64,000 nt of DNA. It comes from CAYUMU01 sp964445985 (GTDB lineage Bacteria; Planctomycetota; Planctomycetia; Pirellulales; S012-138). A model generated the notes under the pieces. The model did not search any database. It was given only the letters and a program-made list of their open reading frames with translations, and was not told the origin of the DNA. A program made the position numbers and the translations under genes. Each line of letters starts with the position of its first letter. Position 1 is the first letter of the stretch. Positions 1 to 8,479 of the stretch are shown piece by piece. Where the stretch lies: assembly GCA_964445985.1 (NCBI GenBank), contig CAYUMU010000027.1:6070-70069 (forward strand). Reading direction: 5' to 3'.

Positions 1-787
1 AGGCGGGGTCGATGGGCGTCGGACGCCAATCGTAGTTGGGCGCTTGGTAACTGGCTTGCTGTGCTCCATAAGGCGAAGCCGCGTTGTAGGGCTGAGTATA
101 AGGCCCCGCCAGACTGACGCCGGGTTGGGTTCCCGCGTAGGCGTTAGGCTGACCGTCTGCATAGGCGCTGGGCTGGCCCGCTGGATGGGTTGGCGCCGGG
201 TAACCTGAACTGCGAGGAATCGCCGTGGGGACGCCGGTTTCTGGAACCGGCATACCAACGGGAGTTCGCGACAGGCCGTATTGTCCCGAGGGGGGCAGCG
301 AACTGGGAGCCCCGGAGGGGGCCAGGTAACTGGCCGGCTGCGCGGAGGGCGATTGCGGCCCAAGGGGCGAATGCGTGGGTGAATATGTCGAGGTGATCCG
401 TCCGCTGGGCGCCTCGGCCGACTGACGCTGCCAATTGGAATGGGTGCCAAGCTGATTGCTTGGAGGGCAGTGCTGGCATGAACAGCCGGCGCCGCATCCC
501 TCGCCCGATTTCTGGCTGATGAGCGGCGTGGCGAACCGGCCCATGGTCGCCGAGGGCGTTTTCGCCTCACTCGGTGCTGGTAGCGTGGCAGGCGCCATGG
601 CGCTGGAAGCTGGCGGTATGGTATTCGCCCCCAATGAGGACTGGGAGCCCGGCACGCCCGTAGTTGGTGGAAGAAGCTGCACTTGGGGCATACGATCAGT
701 GGTAGGAGTGGCTACCCCCTGACCCGCTACGCCGGAAGTGAGTGTGCCGATAAGGGACAATGCTCCCGCGATGGCGTAACGACGCAT
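1..787 (-). CDS. Proline/serine/glutamine-rich secreted protein (C-terminus off the window)
   Basis: An open minus-strand frame runs from an ATG at 787 to the left edge without a stop, giving 262 visible residues. The start reads MRRYAIAGALSLIGTLTSG, a typical signal peptide with a cleavage region near residue 22. The rest is low-complexity and rich in Pro, Ser, Ala, Gln and Gly. A small cysteine cluster (GCGAGCSCQHC) lies at about residues 98-108, and Tyr/Pro/Gln-rich sequence follows (PSAY, PNAY, PYNA). This looks like a cell-wall or surface-associated structural protein. No enzymatic motif is visible and the family is not recognised. The signal peptide and the continuous frame make a real gene likely. 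The function is unknown. Confidence 0.72.
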   Translation of the reverse strand, partial: MRRYAIAGALSLIGTLTSGVAGQGVATPTTDRMPQVQLLPPTTGVPGSQSSLGANTIPPASSAMAPATLPAPSEAKTPSATMGRFATPLISQKSGEGCGAGCSCQHCPPSNQLGTHSNWQRQSAEAPSGRITSTYSPTHSPLGPQSPSAQPASYLAPSGAPSSLPPSGQYGLSRTPVGMPVPETGVPTAIPRSSGYPAPTHPAGQPSAYADGQPNAYAGTQPGVSLAGPYTQPYNAASPYGAQQASYQAPNYDWRPTPIDPA

Positions 788-1230
788 GCCAGGTATCCTC
801 CACAATTTCACTCGAACCGCTCAGTCGCTTACTTGGCGAGTGAGAAGGTCGAACGATTGGCTCGACCTTAACGATTTTGTCGGCAGTAACGGCCCTGGCG
901 CTAAAGAAAATCGCTGGCAAAGTTGCCATTTGATCTTCCGGCGCCCCATCCACGGCGAACGGCCCTGCTCTGCAAAGGGACGCAAAGCCGCGCGGCAGGG
1001 CGCTTCCAGCCGCCAATTGGGGGCCGAAGAAGCCCCTGGGGCCGTTCACCCCAACAGCAGCGACGGCTTGCATCGCTGTAGCTTTGGGGGTTCAATGCAG
1101 CAACCTCGCCGAGATTTTGGCGAAATGCGCGAAAGCAGGGGAAGGGCGGCCCGACGGGGCGACGGTTCCGCCGCTGCCATGCTTCCCATAAATTTGTACT
1201 GCTCTGGCAATCCTTAATCGGAGATCATCG
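788..1230. other. Intergenic region between divergent genes
   Basis: These 443 bp separate the leftward secreted protein from the rightward peptidase and must hold both promoters. A plus-strand frame across it (786-1217) has no family resemblance, no ribosome-binding site and skewed composition, so it is not taken as a gene. No clear -35/-10 pair, riboswitch or terminator was recognised. Confidence 0.5.
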
Positions 1231-2316
1231 ATGGATCATGAGTCGCGCCAACAACGACTTCAGCGACTTTTGGTCGGCGAAGGATTGACGTCTCTGTTGA
1301 TCACCAACGAAACGAATGTCACTTACCTGACAGGCTTTACGGGCGATAGCAGTTATCTGTTGGTCACGCAGCGCGACCTGGTACTGGTCAGCGATTCCCG
1401 CTACACCACGCAGCTTTCGGACCAATGCCCTGGCTTGAAGGTGCATATTCGCCCCACGGGCGAAACCATGACGGTGGCCACCTCCAAGCTGGTTAAGCGG
1501 CAAAAGCTAAGCCATGTGGGCGTGGAAGCCGATTCGCTCTCGATGGCCAGTTTTCAAAAGCTGCAAGAATGCCTGCCCAAGGTGGAGTTTCGCGGCACGA
1601 CGGGGCTGGTGGAGTCGCTACGGATTATTAAAGATCGAGACGAAATTGCCGCCACGCGGAGGGCAGTTTCACTAGCCGAGCGGGCGTTCGCGGCCCTGCG
1701 GGCCACGTTGCGGCCGGAGCAAACTGAGCGAGACGTGGCCAACGAGTTGGAATATCAACTGCGGAAGCTGGGCGCCAACGGCTGCAGTTTTCCGCCGATT
1801 GTGGCAGTGGGCGACAATGGCGCTTTGCCGCACGCCCAGCCCACCAGGCGCAAAATTGGCGATGCTCCGATGGTTTTGGTCGATTGGGGAGCCGACGAGG
1901 GGCTCTACAAGAGCGACTTGACGCGTGTGCTGTTCACAGCTAAAATTCCGCCGAAACTCCAGAAAGTGTATGGAGTTGTGTTGATGGCTCAGCAGCGAGC
2001 CATCGAGGCGATCCGCCCCGGCGCCCTATGCTCCGAGGTAGATGCGGCCGCCCGGGGAATCATCGAAAAGGCCGGTTTCGGCCGCTTCTTTGGTCATGGC
2101 CTGGGCCATGGCGTCGGCTTGAATATTCACGAGTCGCCGCGACTGGCGCCTGGCCAGGATACACCGCTGCGTCCGGGCATGATTATCACCGTGGAACCGG
2201 GGATCTATCTTCCCAAGCAATTGGGAGTTCGACTGGAAGATGACATACTTGTAACTAAAGACGGGTATGAAGTCCTCACCTCGGTTGAGAAGAATATAGA
2301 CCAAATGTTTGTCTAA
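1231..2316 (+). CDS. Xaa-Pro dipeptidase/aminopeptidase (M24B family)
   Basis: This is a cytoplasmic metallopeptidase expected to remove residues next to proline from short peptides. The 361 residues show the two-domain layout of the family: an N-terminal creatinase-like domain (about 1-125, with NVTYLTGFTGDSS) and the pita-bread catalytic domain. The metal ligands are visible in order: the two Asp of VDWGAD...KSDLTR, the His in GHGLGHGVG, the Glu in TVEPGIY and the last Glu in VRLEDD. The length is normal for PepQ/YqhT-type enzymes. A GGAG sequence precedes the ATG. It lies 44 bp upstream of accB, the same order as the common pepQ-(efp)-accB-accC cluster, but no efp is present. Substrate preference cannot be read from sequence. 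Confidence 0.9.
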   Translation: MDHESRQQRLQRLLVGEGLTSLLITNETNVTYLTGFTGDSSYLLVTQRDLVLVSDSRYTTQLSDQCPGLKVHIRPTGETMTVATSKLVKRQKLSHVGVEADSLSMASFQKLQECLPKVEFRGTTGLVESLRIIKDRDEIAATRRAVSLAERAFAALRATLRPEQTERDVANELEYQLRKLGANGCSFPPIVAVGDNGALPHAQPTRRKIGDAPMVLVDWGADEGLYKSDLTRVLFTAKIPPKLQKVYGVVLMAQQRAIEAIRPGALCSEVDAAARGIIEKAGFGRFFGHGLGHGVGLNIHESPRLAPGQDTPLRPGMIITVEPGIYLPKQLGVRLEDDILVTKDGYEVLTSVEKNIDQMFV

Positions 2317-2360
2317 GCACGCGCGCCTTGTGCCAAGTGCCGTGAAATGCCTGGGAGGGA

Positions 2361-2864
2361 ATGGGAATGGCCGAAAGTGGGTCGAATTCCGGAGATATTT
2401 TCGACCATCGCAAGCTTCGCCGCTTGGTTCAACTGATGGACGATCACGACCTGAGCGAGATTGATCTTCGCCAGGCCGACGTGCGGCTGAGAATTCGGCG
2501 TGGTCCCGAGCAAGTTGCCCAGATCGTGGAGTCGGCCGGGTTCGCCGCGCCCGCTCCCAGAGCGGTGGCCGCGCCTGCTGCCGCCACGGAAGCCGCGCCC
2601 CCCGCCATCGACGATTCCAAGTTCGTGATCATCCGCAGCCCAATGATCGGCACGTTTTATATCTCACCCAAGCCCGATCAACCGCCGTTCGTGAAGCCGG
2701 GCGATCACGTCTCCACCTCCACCACCGTGTGCATTGTGGAAGCGATGAAGGTCTTCAACGAGATCCCGGCCGAAGTATCCGGCACGATCGTGGCCATCTT
2801 GGTGGAGAACGGCGAACCGATCGAATACAACCAGCCCTTGTTCAAAGTGGATCCCGGCAAATAA
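2361..2864 (+). CDS. accB: Biotin carboxyl carrier protein of acetyl-CoA carboxylase
   Basis: This protein carries the biotin that shuttles CO2 from biotin carboxylase to carboxyltransferase in the first committed step of fatty-acid synthesis. Of 167 residues, the N-terminal 50 form the helical interaction segment, about 60-82 are an Ala/Pro linker, and 88-165 are the biotinyl domain with the EAMK signature, placing biotin on Lys130. The thumb sequence before it (PMIGTFYISPKPDQPPFVKPGD) is typical of AccB. A second ATG at 2367 is an equally possible start; GGGAGGGA lies upstream of both. accC follows after about 110 bp and the two are probably cotranscribed. Carboxyltransferase subunits are not in this window. 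Confidence 0.95.
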   Translation: MGMAESGSNSGDIFDHRKLRRLVQLMDDHDLSEIDLRQADVRLRIRRGPEQVAQIVESAGFAAPAPRAVAAPAAATEAAPPAIDDSKFVIIRSPMIGTFYISPKPDQPPFVKPGDHVSTSTTVCIVEAMKVFNEIPAEVSGTIVAILVENGEPIEYNQPLFKVDPGK

Positions 2865-2972
2865 GGCAGCCCCCAAAGACAGGCTCGCAGGTTGCTGTCG
2901 GTTTGGGTTTCGTATGGGTTCCGTCGCTCGGTTTCCGGCCGGGCGATTTGTTTTCTAAGCGCGAATGGGTTC

Positions 2973-4316
2973 ATGTACCAACGCATCTTGATAGCCAACC
3001 GAGGCGAAATCGCCCTGCGAATCATTCGCGCCTGCCGCGAAATGGGCATCGAAACCGTGGCGGTGTTCAGCGAGGCCGATCGCGGCGCGTATTACCTGGA
3101 ACTGGCCGACGAGAAGTATTGCATCGGGCCTCCCCGGCCGGGAGATAGTTACCTGAAGCAGAGCCATGTGATCGCGGCCGCCGAAGTGGGCAATGTGCAG
3201 GCCGTGCACCCCGGCTATGGTTTCCTGGCCGAGAACGCCGACTTTGCCGACATGTGCCGCGACTGCAAGATCGACTTCATTGGCCCGCCACCCGAAGCCA
3301 TGGCCATGCTGGGCGATAAAAACAGCGCCCGCAAGCTGGCCCGCGAGGCTGGCGTGCCCGTGGTGCCTGGCAGCGATGGTCTGATCGATAACGATAAAGA
3401 CGCGCAGCGGGTGGCCAACGAAATTGGCTATCCGGTGCTCATCAAGGCCTCGGCCGGCGGCGGCGGACGCGGCATGCGCGTGGCCCTCAACGATCTCAAA
3501 CTCAAGACCGAATTGCAGGCGGCCCAGGCAGAAGCTCAATCGGCGTTTGGCAATCCGGCCGTGTATCTCGAGCGATATGTCGAGAACCCGCGGCACGTGG
3601 AAGTGCAAATCCTGGCCGACAAACACGGCAACGTGGTGCATTTGTACGAGCGTGACTGCACGGCGCAGCGTCGCCATCAAAAACTAATCGAAGAAAGCCC
3701 GGCTCCCGATCTATCGGTCAAGACTCGGGAAGCCCTCTGCGAAGCGGCCGTGCGCTTGGCCAAAGCCGCCAACTACACCAACGCCGGCACCGTGGAGTTC
3801 ATTGTCGATCGCGAGGAAAACTTCTACTTTATCGAGGTCAACACGCGGATTCAGGTGGAACACCCCGTGACCGAAACGGTTACGGGCATCGATCTGATCA
3901 AGGCCCAAATTCGCGTGTCGGCAGGCGAGCCGCTGGGGTTTACTCAAGACGATATCAAGCTGAATGGCTGCGCCATCGAATGCCGGATCAACGCCGAGGA
4001 TCCCAACGATAACTTCCGCCCTTCCCCCGGCAAAATCGAGCTGTTGATTCCCCCCGGCGGACCCGGCGTTCGCTTCGATTCGCATGCCCACAGCGGCTAC
4101 GTGGTATCGCCGTACTACGATTCGATGATCGGCAAGATCATCGTTCATAAACCGACGCGTGCCGAAGCCATTGCCTGCATGCTGCGGGCGCTCGATGAAA
4201 TGCGCGTGGTAGGATTGAAAACCACGCAGCCGATTCTCAAGAGCATCCTCAGCCACTCCGCGTTTGCGGCTGCCCGGATCGATACCACCTGGGTGGAGCG
4301 AACCTGGCACCGTTAG
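2973..4316 (+). CDS. accC: Biotin carboxylase subunit of acetyl-CoA carboxylase
   Basis: An ATP-grasp enzyme that carboxylates the biotin on AccB using bicarbonate and ATP. The start is set at MYQRILIANRGEIALR because this matches the family N-terminus; the frame is open further upstream to 2892 but that extension is not family-like. The resulting 447 residues match the usual 445-450. Visible motifs are the biotin carboxylase N-domain, the glycine-rich ATP loop GGGGRGMR at residues 162-169, Lys158 in VLIKAS, and the catalytic stretch NTRIQVEHPVTE. The C-terminal domain is complete. It lies downstream of accB, as expected for the complex. Confidence 0.96.
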   Translation: MYQRILIANRGEIALRIIRACREMGIETVAVFSEADRGAYYLELADEKYCIGPPRPGDSYLKQSHVIAAAEVGNVQAVHPGYGFLAENADFADMCRDCKIDFIGPPPEAMAMLGDKNSARKLAREAGVPVVPGSDGLIDNDKDAQRVANEIGYPVLIKASAGGGGRGMRVALNDLKLKTELQAAQAEAQSAFGNPAVYLERYVENPRHVEVQILADKHGNVVHLYERDCTAQRRHQKLIEESPAPDLSVKTREALCEAAVRLAKAANYTNAGTVEFIVDREENFYFIEVNTRIQVEHPVTETVTGIDLIKAQIRVSAGEPLGFTQDDIKLNGCAIECRINAEDPNDNFRPSPGKIELLIPPGGPGVRFDSHAHSGYVVSPYYDSMIGKIIVHKPTRAEAIACMLRALDEMRVVGLKTTQPILKSILSHSAFAAARIDTTWVERTWHR

Positions 4317-4476
4317 AAGGCCGTCTGCGTTTGGCACGATTGGCGCGTTTTGGCGAATTCAACCTTGAGCCAGCGCGGTACAATCGTGGTCAGGCGGGGT
4401 CGTTTTCCGAGGGCCGGAACGAGTCCCCCGCGTGACGCGCAAAATCAGACTTCCAGACATGTGAAAGGTCCATCGC

Positions 4477-5343
4477 ATGCGCTTTACCAAAATGCAAGGA
4501 GCAGGCAACGACTACGTGTATGTCGACTGCTTCCAGGAGCCCATGCCAGACAACCCGGCCAGCCTGGCCAAGGCCATTGCCGACCGGCATTTCGGCGTGG
4601 GGGGTGATGGGCTGATCCTCATTTGCCCCTCGGAAGTGGCCGACGCCCGCATGCGGATGTTCAATGCGGATGGCTCCGAGTCCGAAATGTGCGGCAATGG
4701 CGTGCGCTGCGTGGCCAAGTACGTGTATGACCACGGCATTGCTCAAAATGAAACCCTGCAAATCGAAACCGGCGCCGGCGTGCTCGATTTTGAACTGTAC
4801 TTGAACGATGGCAAGGTCGATCGCGTTCGCGTGGATATGGGCGAGCCGATCCTCGAAGGCAAACGCATCCCCACGGTGCTGCCCGGCTCGCGGATCGTGA
4901 ATCATCCGCTGGAAGACAACCCCGACGCGCCCAAGAACTCATGGTGGCGCGAGGTGGGGCTCGATCCGCGGTTTACCCTGGTTTCGATGGGCAATCCGCA
5001 CATGGTGCTGTTCTGCGAAGACGTGGCCCGGGTTCCCCTGGAGCACGTCGGCCCCCATTTCGAACACGATCCGCTCTTCCCGCGACGCATCAACGTGCAT
5101 TTCGTGCACAAGCATAGGTCCGGCGAAGTGACCATGCGCACTTGGGAACGCGGGACCGGCGTCACGCTGGCCTGCGGAACCGGCGCCAGCGCCGTGTGCG
5201 TGGCCGGAGTGCTGACCGGCCACACCGATCGCACCATTTTAGCCCACCTGCCCGGCGGCGATCTGACGCTGGAGTGGAACGAGGCCAACAACCACGTGTA
5301 CATGACCGGCCCTGCCGTGGAAGTATTCAGCGGCGAGTGGTGA
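4477..5343 (+). CDS. dapF: Diaminopimelate epimerase
   Basis: It interconverts LL- and meso-diaminopimelate for lysine and peptidoglycan synthesis, without a cofactor. The 288 residues contain both catalytic cysteines in their signature contexts: Cys72 in MCGNGVRC and Cys233 in ACGTGASA. The N-terminus MRFTKMQGAGNDYVYVD is standard, and length and ends fit the family. It lies 160 bp after accC, so it could be cotranscribed, although no functional link is required. The presence of dapF implies a DAP pathway and is consistent with peptidoglycan in this planctomycete; that point is inference. Confidence 0.96.
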   Translation: MRFTKMQGAGNDYVYVDCFQEPMPDNPASLAKAIADRHFGVGGDGLILICPSEVADARMRMFNADGSESEMCGNGVRCVAKYVYDHGIAQNETLQIETGAGVLDFELYLNDGKVDRVRVDMGEPILEGKRIPTVLPGSRIVNHPLEDNPDAPKNSWWREVGLDPRFTLVSMGNPHMVLFCEDVARVPLEHVGPHFEHDPLFPRRINVHFVHKHRSGEVTMRTWERGTGVTLACGTGASAVCVAGVLTGHTDRTILAHLPGGDLTLEWNEANNHVYMTGPAVEVFSGEW

Positions 5344-5481
5344 TCGGCCCGTTCTCGCCGAATTTCAGCGGAACGCGACTCTTCAGAACACACGTGGTGA
5401 CTCTCTGCCTGGCGGTTTATAGTTCCAGCAGGAGAGTTCCCTTCTGGTTGGACGGTGCCTTTTACGCTCGCGGGTTGCTTC

Positions 5482-7326
5482 ATGGGTTACCGTTCGTTGC
5501 AGGCTTGCGTGGCCGATCTGGCGAAGAAAGGGCATCTCCTTCGCATCACCGCCGAGGTCGATCCCCACCTGGAAATCGCCGAAATCCAACGACGCGTGTT
5601 CGCCGCCGGCGGGCCGGCGATTCTATTCACTCGGGTAAAGAACTGCAGATTTCCGTTGCTCGCGAATCTGTTCGGCACGAAAGCCCGGGTGAAATACATC
5701 TTTCGCGACACGCTCGGCGCTGTGCGGCGACTGATCGAATTGAAGACCGACCCGGCGGAAGCCATGCGGCATCCCTTTCGGTCGCTGGCAGCCTCGCGGC
5801 ACGCCCTGCACATGCTCCCCAAGCGGGTGCGGCGCGGCCCGGTGTTGGTGTGCGAAACCACCGTGGACCAGTTGCCATCGATCCGTTCTTGGCCGCTCGA
5901 TGGCGGCGGATTCATCACGCTGCCGCAGGTGTATACCGAAGACCCCAATCGCCCCGGTTGGAAGCACTCCAACTTGGGCATGTACCGCGTGCAACTCGAC
6001 GGCAACCAATATCAACCCGGCGCCGAGATTGGCTTGCACTACCAGATTCATCGCGGCATTGGCGTGCATCACGCTGCCGCCGTGAAAGCCGGCAAGCCGC
6101 TGCGGGTGAATATCTTTGTGGGCGGAAACCCGGCCATGATGCTGGCCGCCGTGATGCCGCTGCCCGAAGGCATGTCGGAACTGATGTTCGCCGGGGCTTT
6201 GGCGGGGCGTCGCGTGAGGATGGCTTCGCAGGCAGGCGGACCCGCGATTGCCGCCGAGGCCGATTTTTGCATTGTCGGCGAGATCGACCCCGACCGGCTA
6301 TTGCCAGAAGGCCCTTTTGGCGATCACTTGGGCTATTACAGCCTGGCCCACGATTTTCCCGTGATGAAGGTGAAGAAAGTCTATCACCGCAAAAATGCCA
6401 TCTGGCCCTTCACCGTGGTAGGCCGGCCGCCGCAGGAAGACACGCTGTTTGGCTGGATCATTCATGAACTGACTGGGCCGGTGATTCCCACGGTGCTGCC
6501 GGGCGTGAAAGAGGTGCATGCCGTGGACGCGGCCGGCGTGCATCCGCTGCTGCTGGCGATCGGCAGCGAACGGTACACGCCTTACAACATGCGGCGCGAG
6601 CCGATGGAACTGCTGACGCAAGCCAACGCCATTTTGGGACAAGGCCAAATGTCGCTGGCCAAATACCTGTTCATCGCCGCCGAGCAGGATGCCCCCGGCC
6701 TGAAATTGCACGAAATACCAACCTTTTTCCAACATGTGCTCCAGCGCGTGGATTGGCGGCGCGATCTCCATTTTCAAACCCGCACCACGATCGATACGCT
6801 GGATTACTCGGGCAGTGGGTTGAACCAAGGGAGCAAACTGGTGGTGGCCGCCGTGGGCGAGAAACAGCGGGAACTGCCGTCGGAACTGCCGAGCGAGCTT
6901 GGACTGCCTGAGGGTTTTTCAAACCCGCGGGTTTTGATGCCCGGCATGCTGGCGGTGAACGGCCCAGCCGTGGCTGCCGCGAATGGTGATGCGGTTGGGG
7001 CCGCCGCCACTCGGTTCTGTGCGCATTTTGATCGTCGGGCGGCCATCAACGCCTTCCCGCTGATCGTGATCGTGGACGATAGCCAGTTTTGTGCCCAGTC
7101 GCTCAACAACTGGCTCTGGGTCACCTTCACCCGCTCCAACCCGGCCGCCGACGTGCATGGCATCGAGGCATTCAGCGAAGACAAGCACTGGGGCTGCCGA
7201 GGCGCGATGGTGATCGACGCCCGCATTAAACCGCACCACGCCCCGCCGCTGGTGGAAGACCCAGATGTTAGCCGGAAGGTGGATGCGCTGGCGGCCAAGG
7301 GCGGGCCGCTCTATGGCGTGATCTAA
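5482..7326 (+). CDS. UbiD-family decarboxylase
   Basis: This is a homologue of the prenylated-FMN-dependent decarboxylases that act on aromatic or alpha,beta-unsaturated carboxylates; in planctomycetes a role in menaquinone synthesis is plausible. The start at MGYRSLQACVADLAKKG matches UbiD N-termini; the frame is open nine codons further upstream. At 614 residues it is longer than E. coli UbiD (about 490) and resembles the long UbiD-like branch. Recognisable blocks are GLHYQIHRGIGVHHA, VFVGGNPA-type sequence (NIFVGGNPAMM), AEADFCIVGEIDP and EGPFGDHLGYYS. No UbiX-type prenyltransferase lies nearby. The substrate cannot be read from sequence. Confidence 0.88.
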   Translation: MGYRSLQACVADLAKKGHLLRITAEVDPHLEIAEIQRRVFAAGGPAILFTRVKNCRFPLLANLFGTKARVKYIFRDTLGAVRRLIELKTDPAEAMRHPFRSLAASRHALHMLPKRVRRGPVLVCETTVDQLPSIRSWPLDGGGFITLPQVYTEDPNRPGWKHSNLGMYRVQLDGNQYQPGAEIGLHYQIHRGIGVHHAAAVKAGKPLRVNIFVGGNPAMMLAAVMPLPEGMSELMFAGALAGRRVRMASQAGGPAIAAEADFCIVGEIDPDRLLPEGPFGDHLGYYSLAHDFPVMKVKKVYHRKNAIWPFTVVGRPPQEDTLFGWIIHELTGPVIPTVLPGVKEVHAVDAAGVHPLLLAIGSERYTPYNMRREPMELLTQANAILGQGQMSLAKYLFIAAEQDAPGLKLHEIPTFFQHVLQRVDWRRDLHFQTRTTIDTLDYSGSGLNQGSKLVVAAVGEKQRELPSELPSELGLPEGFSNPRVLMPGMLAVNGPAVAAANGDAVGAAATRFCAHFDRRAAINAFPLIVIVDDSQFCAQSLNNWLWVTFTRSNPAADVHGIEAFSEDKHWGCRGAMVIDARIKPHHAPPLVEDPDVSRKVDALAAKGGPLYGVI

Positions 7327-7346
7327 TTGCCTTCCCCTCCTCGCCG

Positions 7347-8075
7347 TCAATTCTTGATGAGAAGTGCTTTGAGCTTGCGCAGCTCCGTTCTTTCTTGCTT
7401 GACCTTGTCGATAAACTCCTGGATGCGAACCTGAACTTTGCGATGCAAGGCTTGGTTGCGGGAGTCAATCGTCGCGATGAGAAAGCCATCGACGCGGGGG
7501 TCGTTGGGAGCCGAGTACGGCGATAACAATTGCAGTTCTTCCAACGGAATAATCAGACCGATGTAACTGTCGGGATCAGAGGGTTTAACCGGTTTGAAAA
7601 TGCCGACGATTTGCCAGCGGACTCCTAGCGAGAGAAACTCGTCGCCCACGGCGGTTGCGGTTTGCTTCGCCAGGTTCTGATTGATTACGGCGGCGAATCG
7701 GTCGGATCGTTGGAGCTGACGTCCCTCAGTTATTGTGTAAAGGCCCAGTACACGGGTGCCGGGCCGAAAGCCCACGACGACGATCTGTTTCTTGTTCTCC
7801 AGCGAATCCACTTCGGTCAGGGTGGGGACAACTTCATAAACCCCTGGGATCTTGCTCAACTCGACTTCCAGGCTAACGGGGATCTTGCCAATAAAGCCGC
7901 TCAAGTTCCCCGTCGGAAAGAGGCTCAGTTCGTAGGAGGGCGGGCTTCTTGGGAAGGGTGAACCACCGGCCAACTCGCCCGGAGCGGGCTTTGGCATGAG
8001 CAGCGCCCCCAGGCCGACGGCCGCCAACACCAGGGCCGTGGCCTGATAGGTTGTGAAGGGAAGGGCGTGGAACAT
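7347..8075 (-). CDS. Exported protein with MacB-core-like domain, paralog 1
   Basis: A 242-residue protein with an N-terminal hydrophobic segment (about 10-27) that should act as signal or anchor. The rest resembles the periplasmic core of MacB/FtsX-type ABC permeases: a stretch on how the protein defines its state (IPGVYEVVPTL), then GRQLQRSDRFA, VRWQIVGIFK and NDPRVDGF. It shares these last three blocks, in the same order, with the protein at 8480-9370, so the two are paralogs. There are no further membrane helices and no ATPase gene beside it, so it is not a complete permease. The C-terminus is Lys/Arg-rich and helical. The function is unknown. Confidence 0.7.
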   Translation of the reverse strand: MFHALPFTTYQATALVLAAVGLGALLMPKPAPGELAGGSPFPRSPPSYELSLFPTGNLSGFIGKIPVSLEVELSKIPGVYEVVPTLTEVDSLENKKQIVVVGFRPGTRVLGLYTITEGRQLQRSDRFAAVINQNLAKQTATAVGDEFLSLGVRWQIVGIFKPVKPSDPDSYIGLIIPLEELQLLSPYSAPNDPRVDGFLIATIDSRNQALHRKVQVRIQEFIDKVKQERTELRKLKALLIKN

Positions 8076-8107
8076 GGGGCGAGGCTCATTGTCAGGAGAG
8101 ACGCAAT

Positions 8108-8132
8108 AAGGATCGGGGATTAAATAACTTCC
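8108..8132. repeat. 25-bp dispersed repeat, copy 1
   Basis: A 25-bp sequence containing GGATTAAATAACTTCC is repeated at 47103-47127 with 23 of 25 positions identical by eye. Here it lies just upstream of the start of the minus-strand gene ending at 8075. It is followed by a degenerate copy of a GTCATCC..GCGAAGGCGGGGATCC palindromic motif (about 8141-8167), which resembles short dispersed repeats seen in many bacterial genomes. Confidence 0.5.
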
Positions 8133-8388
8133 AAATACGTCGTCATCCTCGCGAAGGCGGGGATCCAGGGCACGGGAGCAAAACAGTGAATTACCGTTGG
8201 GTCAAAACGACACAACGGCTTCAGACCTTCTTGGGATGTTGTTTTGTTCTCAATCTTAACTATGGCCAGGCCGGTTACACGGAGTTGGCTCAGTTACATT
8301 TCGCCCCAAGCAAGATAAAATTGGAAAACGGACTACACGGAATTGTGCGGTTGGTGTTCCGGTTCTCCCCATTCCCTGGCAGGTTTTG

Positions 8389-8446
8389 ATGGCGCGTGTC
8401 GTAGTAGCCATGTCGGGCGGTGTCGATAGCAGCGTGGCGGCGGTCT
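8389..8446 (+). pseudogene. Truncated 5' fragment of mnmA
   Basis: These 58 bp begin with ATG and encode the mnmA N-terminus including the PP-loop SGGVDSS. They match the intact mnmA start at 9644-9701 at 54 of 58 positions. Similarity ends abruptly at 8446, and upstream sequence is unrelated apart from the last few bases before the ATG. Three of the four differences are synonymous and the fourth is a Val/Leu change. The fragment cannot make a functional enzyme. It sits between the two paralogous exported-protein genes. Confidence 0.85.
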
Positions 8447-8479
8447 GGCGGCGAAATGCGGACCCCCGCAGGGGATTAT

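Noticed and set aside
786..1217. Plus-strand frame of 143 codons
   Set aside because: No ribosome-binding site, no family pattern, and it lies in the divergent promoter region.
8186..8389. Plus-strand frame of 67 codons between the paralogs
   Set aside because: It starts in a repeat-containing stretch, has no recognisable motif and ends at the mnmA fragment.
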